Source: Chitinibacter tainanensis DSM 15459
Lineage (GTDB): Bacteria > Pseudomonadota > Gammaproteobacteria > Burkholderiales > Chitinibacteraceae
Length of the DNA: 64,000 nucleotides
Assembly: GCF_000429785.1 (NCBI RefSeq)
Contig: NZ_KE386952.1
Location: 1-64,000 of the forward strand
Direction of reading: 5' to 3'
The notes under the pieces were generated by a model that saw only the letters and a program-made list of their open reading frames with translations, ran no database searches and was not told the origin of the DNA. Position 1 is the stretch's first letter. Each line of letters starts with the position of its first letter. Positions 62,320-64,000 of the stretch are shown here, piece after piece. The translations under genes were made by a program, and so were the position numbers.

Positions 62320-64000
62320 ATGAGCCGGGTGGTGATGAATCATCATAATGAGCGCAACGCTTTCCAGGTGCGGCTGGCGGTAGCAATTTTATTTGTGCTG
62401 CTGATGTTTTGTGTGCTCACTGGCCGTTTTGTCTGGCTACAGGTCTTGCAGCATGAGCGCTATCTGACGCTGGCCGAGCAAAACCGGATTTCGCTGGTGC
62501 CGATTCCGCCCTCGCGCGGGATTATTCGCGACCGCAATGGCGTGGTACTGGCGCATAATTTCTCGGCCTACACGCTGGAAATTACTCCATCGAAAGTCGG
62601 CGACCTCGAGGACACCATCACCCGCCTCAAAGGCATTGTCGAGATCACGCCCAAAGATCGCCGCCGCTTTAAAAAGCTGCAAGAAGAAACCAAAGACTTT
62701 GAAACCCTGCCAATCCGCACCAAGCTCACCGATGAAGAAGTGGCGCGCTTTGCCGCGCAAAGCTATCGCTTTCCCGGGGTAGAAATCAAAGCGCGGCTGT
62801 TTCGCCAATATCCGATGGGCGAATCAGCAAGCCACCTGATTGGCTATATCGGCCGTATCAACGATCGCGACCTCAAGCAGCTGGATGAAGATGGGGTACT
62901 GCCCAATTACCGCGGCACCGATCACATCGGCAAGCTCGGGATCGAGCAAAGCTACGAAGCGCATCTGCACGGCCAAACCGGCTTTGAGCAGGTGGAAATC
63001 GATTCGGGTGGCCGCGCGGTACGCACTCTTAGCCGCACCCCACCGCAAACCGGCAAAGACCTGACCCTCGCCGTGGATATGAAACTGCAGCAGATGGTGG
63101 AGCAGCAATTTGCCGGCCGCCGCGGCTCGCTGGTGGCGATTGATCCGGCCACCGGTGGGATTTTGGCCATGGTGTCTCAGCCCGGCTTTGACCCCAATCT
63201 GTTTGTTGATGGTATCGACCCGCAAACCTGGACCGAACTTAATACCTCGCTGGATAAGCCCCTACTCAACCGCGCGATTCGCGGTGAATATCCGCCCGGC
63301 TCGACCTTCAAGCCCTTTATGGCAATTGCGGCGCTGGAGCTGAATCTGCCGCTGGTACACCAGACCATCAGCGACCCGGGTTATTTTGTATACGGCGGCC
63401 ACCGCTTTAATGATTCGAAAAAAGGCGGCTATGGATCGATGAACTTTGACCGCTCGATTCCGTATTCGTCAGACACCTATTTCTATCAGCTGGCCGTACA
63501 GATGGGGATTGATAACATCGCCAAATCGATGGCGATGCTCGATTTCGGCGTGCCCACCGGCGCCGATCTGCCGGGCGAGCGGCCCGGGATTTTGCCAAGC
63601 CCCGAATGGAAGAAAAAACGCTTTAAAAAACCGGCCCAGCAAAAATGGTACTCGGGTGAAACCGTGTCGATCGGGATTGGCCAAGGCTACAACGCCTTCA
63701 CCCCGATGCAGCTAGCACACGCCACCGCCACCATTGCTAATCGTGGCGTGGTATTTAAACCGCATGCGGTGTATTCGATGACCGACCCGGCCAGCGGTAA
63801 AACCACGCTGGTCGAGCCCAAACCGGTGAAAACCCTGCCGTGGAAACAGGAAAATATCGAGCGGGTAATTCGCGGCATGGAAGGCGTGATGACCGTCGGT
63901 ACAGGTGCCGGGGTATTCCGCAACGCCCCCTACACCTCGGCGGGTAAAACCGGTACCGCGCAGGTTTTCAGCTTGAAGGGCGCCAAATACAACGCCAACG
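62320..64000 (+). CDS. mrdA: Penicillin-binding protein 2 (3' end beyond window)
   Basis: PBP2 is the transpeptidase of the elongasome. The visible 560 residues comprise a membrane segment at about 17-38, the pedestal (PSRGIIRDRNGVVLAHN) and most of the transpeptidase domain. The catalytic Ser328 is in YPPGSTFKP, the second motif is SSD in IPYSSDTYFYQLA, and KTGTAQ begins at Lys543; these are close to E. coli Ser330 and Lys544. CGGAG lies 6 bases before the ATG at 62320. About 70-100 residues are probably missing at the window end. It is fourth gene of the mre operon; rodA would be expected next. Confidence 0.96.
   Translation, partial: MSRVVMNHHNERNAFQVRLAVAILFVLLMFCVLTGRFVWLQVLQHERYLTLAEQNRISLVPIPPSRGIIRDRNGVVLAHNFSAYTLEITPSKVGDLEDTITRLKGIVEITPKDRRRFKKLQEETKDFETLPIRTKLTDEEVARFAAQSYRFPGVEIKARLFRQYPMGESASHLIGYIGRINDRDLKQLDEDGVLPNYRGTDHIGKLGIEQSYEAHLHGQTGFEQVEIDSGGRAVRTLSRTPPQTGKDLTLAVDMKLQQMVEQQFAGRRGSLVAIDPATGGILAMVSQPGFDPNLFVDGIDPQTWTELNTSLDKPLLNRAIRGEYPPGSTFKPFMAIAALELNLPLVHQTISDPGYFVYGGHRFNDSKKGGYGSMNFDRSIPYSSDTYFYQLAVQMGIDNIAKSMAMLDFGVPTGADLPGERPGILPSPEWKKKRFKKPAQQKWYSGETVSIGIGQGYNAFTPMQLAHATATIANRGVVFKPHAVYSMTDPASGKTTLVEPKPVKTLPWKQENIERVIRGMEGVMTVGTGAGVFRNAPYTSAGKTGTAQVFSLKGAKYNAN

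Overview
The window is a contiguous stretch of bacterial chromosome, densely coded on both strands, with no phage, insertion sequence or CRISPR array that I can see. Gene content points to a betaproteobacterium of the order Neisseriales: a tRNA-Tyr/Gly/Thr-tuf operon, gatCAB, dusB-fis, hemA-prfA, mreBCD-mrdA and a long beta-type glutamate synthase. Chitin-binding secreted proteins make the Chitinibacter/Deefgea group my best guess. That placement is inference; the genus is not decided here.

Layout. 0-2.4 kb: tuf (3' end cut by the window edge) behind three tRNA genes and a clear promoter, then lgt. 2.4-12.4 kb: ilvD, a low-complexity unknown protein, folE with a BLUF photoreceptor gene, tRNA-Phe, a DUF456 membrane protein, corA, ppx, phoU, rpiA and a MarC-type gene. 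12.4-14.7 kb: a translationally coupled pair of TPR proteins, one ending in a GGDEF-like domain without its catalytic motif. 14.8-28.5 kb: two complete but dissimilar glutamate synthase gene pairs around a DUF1003 gene and an unknown basic protein. 28.6-38.9 kb: housekeeping genes (hemF, dusB-fis, purH, purD, ndh, hemA, prfA), with a pagP-type outer-membrane acyltransferase gene between purH and purD. 39-45 kb: an orphan signalling ATPase, an RNase II-family exonuclease, a small cysteine-pair protein and panD.

45-54.7 kb is the accessory-looking part. Two tandem secreted proteins share a signal peptide, two chitin-binding modules and Pro/Thr linkers but carry different C-terminal domains (DUF3472-like and M60-like metalloprotease). 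They are followed by a periplasmic solute-binding protein, a response regulator with a dead EAL domain, an HDAC-fold hydrolase, a YkgJ cysteine-cluster protein and a chemoreceptor. 54.7-56.25 kb holds no recognisable gene family: first about 560 bp of nested inverted repeats, then an AT-richer stretch with two small unknown ORFs, one with its ribosome binding site inside a GAAA-capped hairpin. 56.3-64 kb: gatCAB on the minus strand, divergent from mreB-mreC-mreD-mrdA (mrdA cut by the window end).

The observations I would follow up are the structured intergenic element at 54.76-55.32 kb, the hairpin-gated small ORF beside it, the chitin-binding protein pair, the regulatory proteins that keep a nucleotide-signalling fold but not its active site, and a 15-base motif recurring in intergenic DNA. 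None is proven to be a new system.
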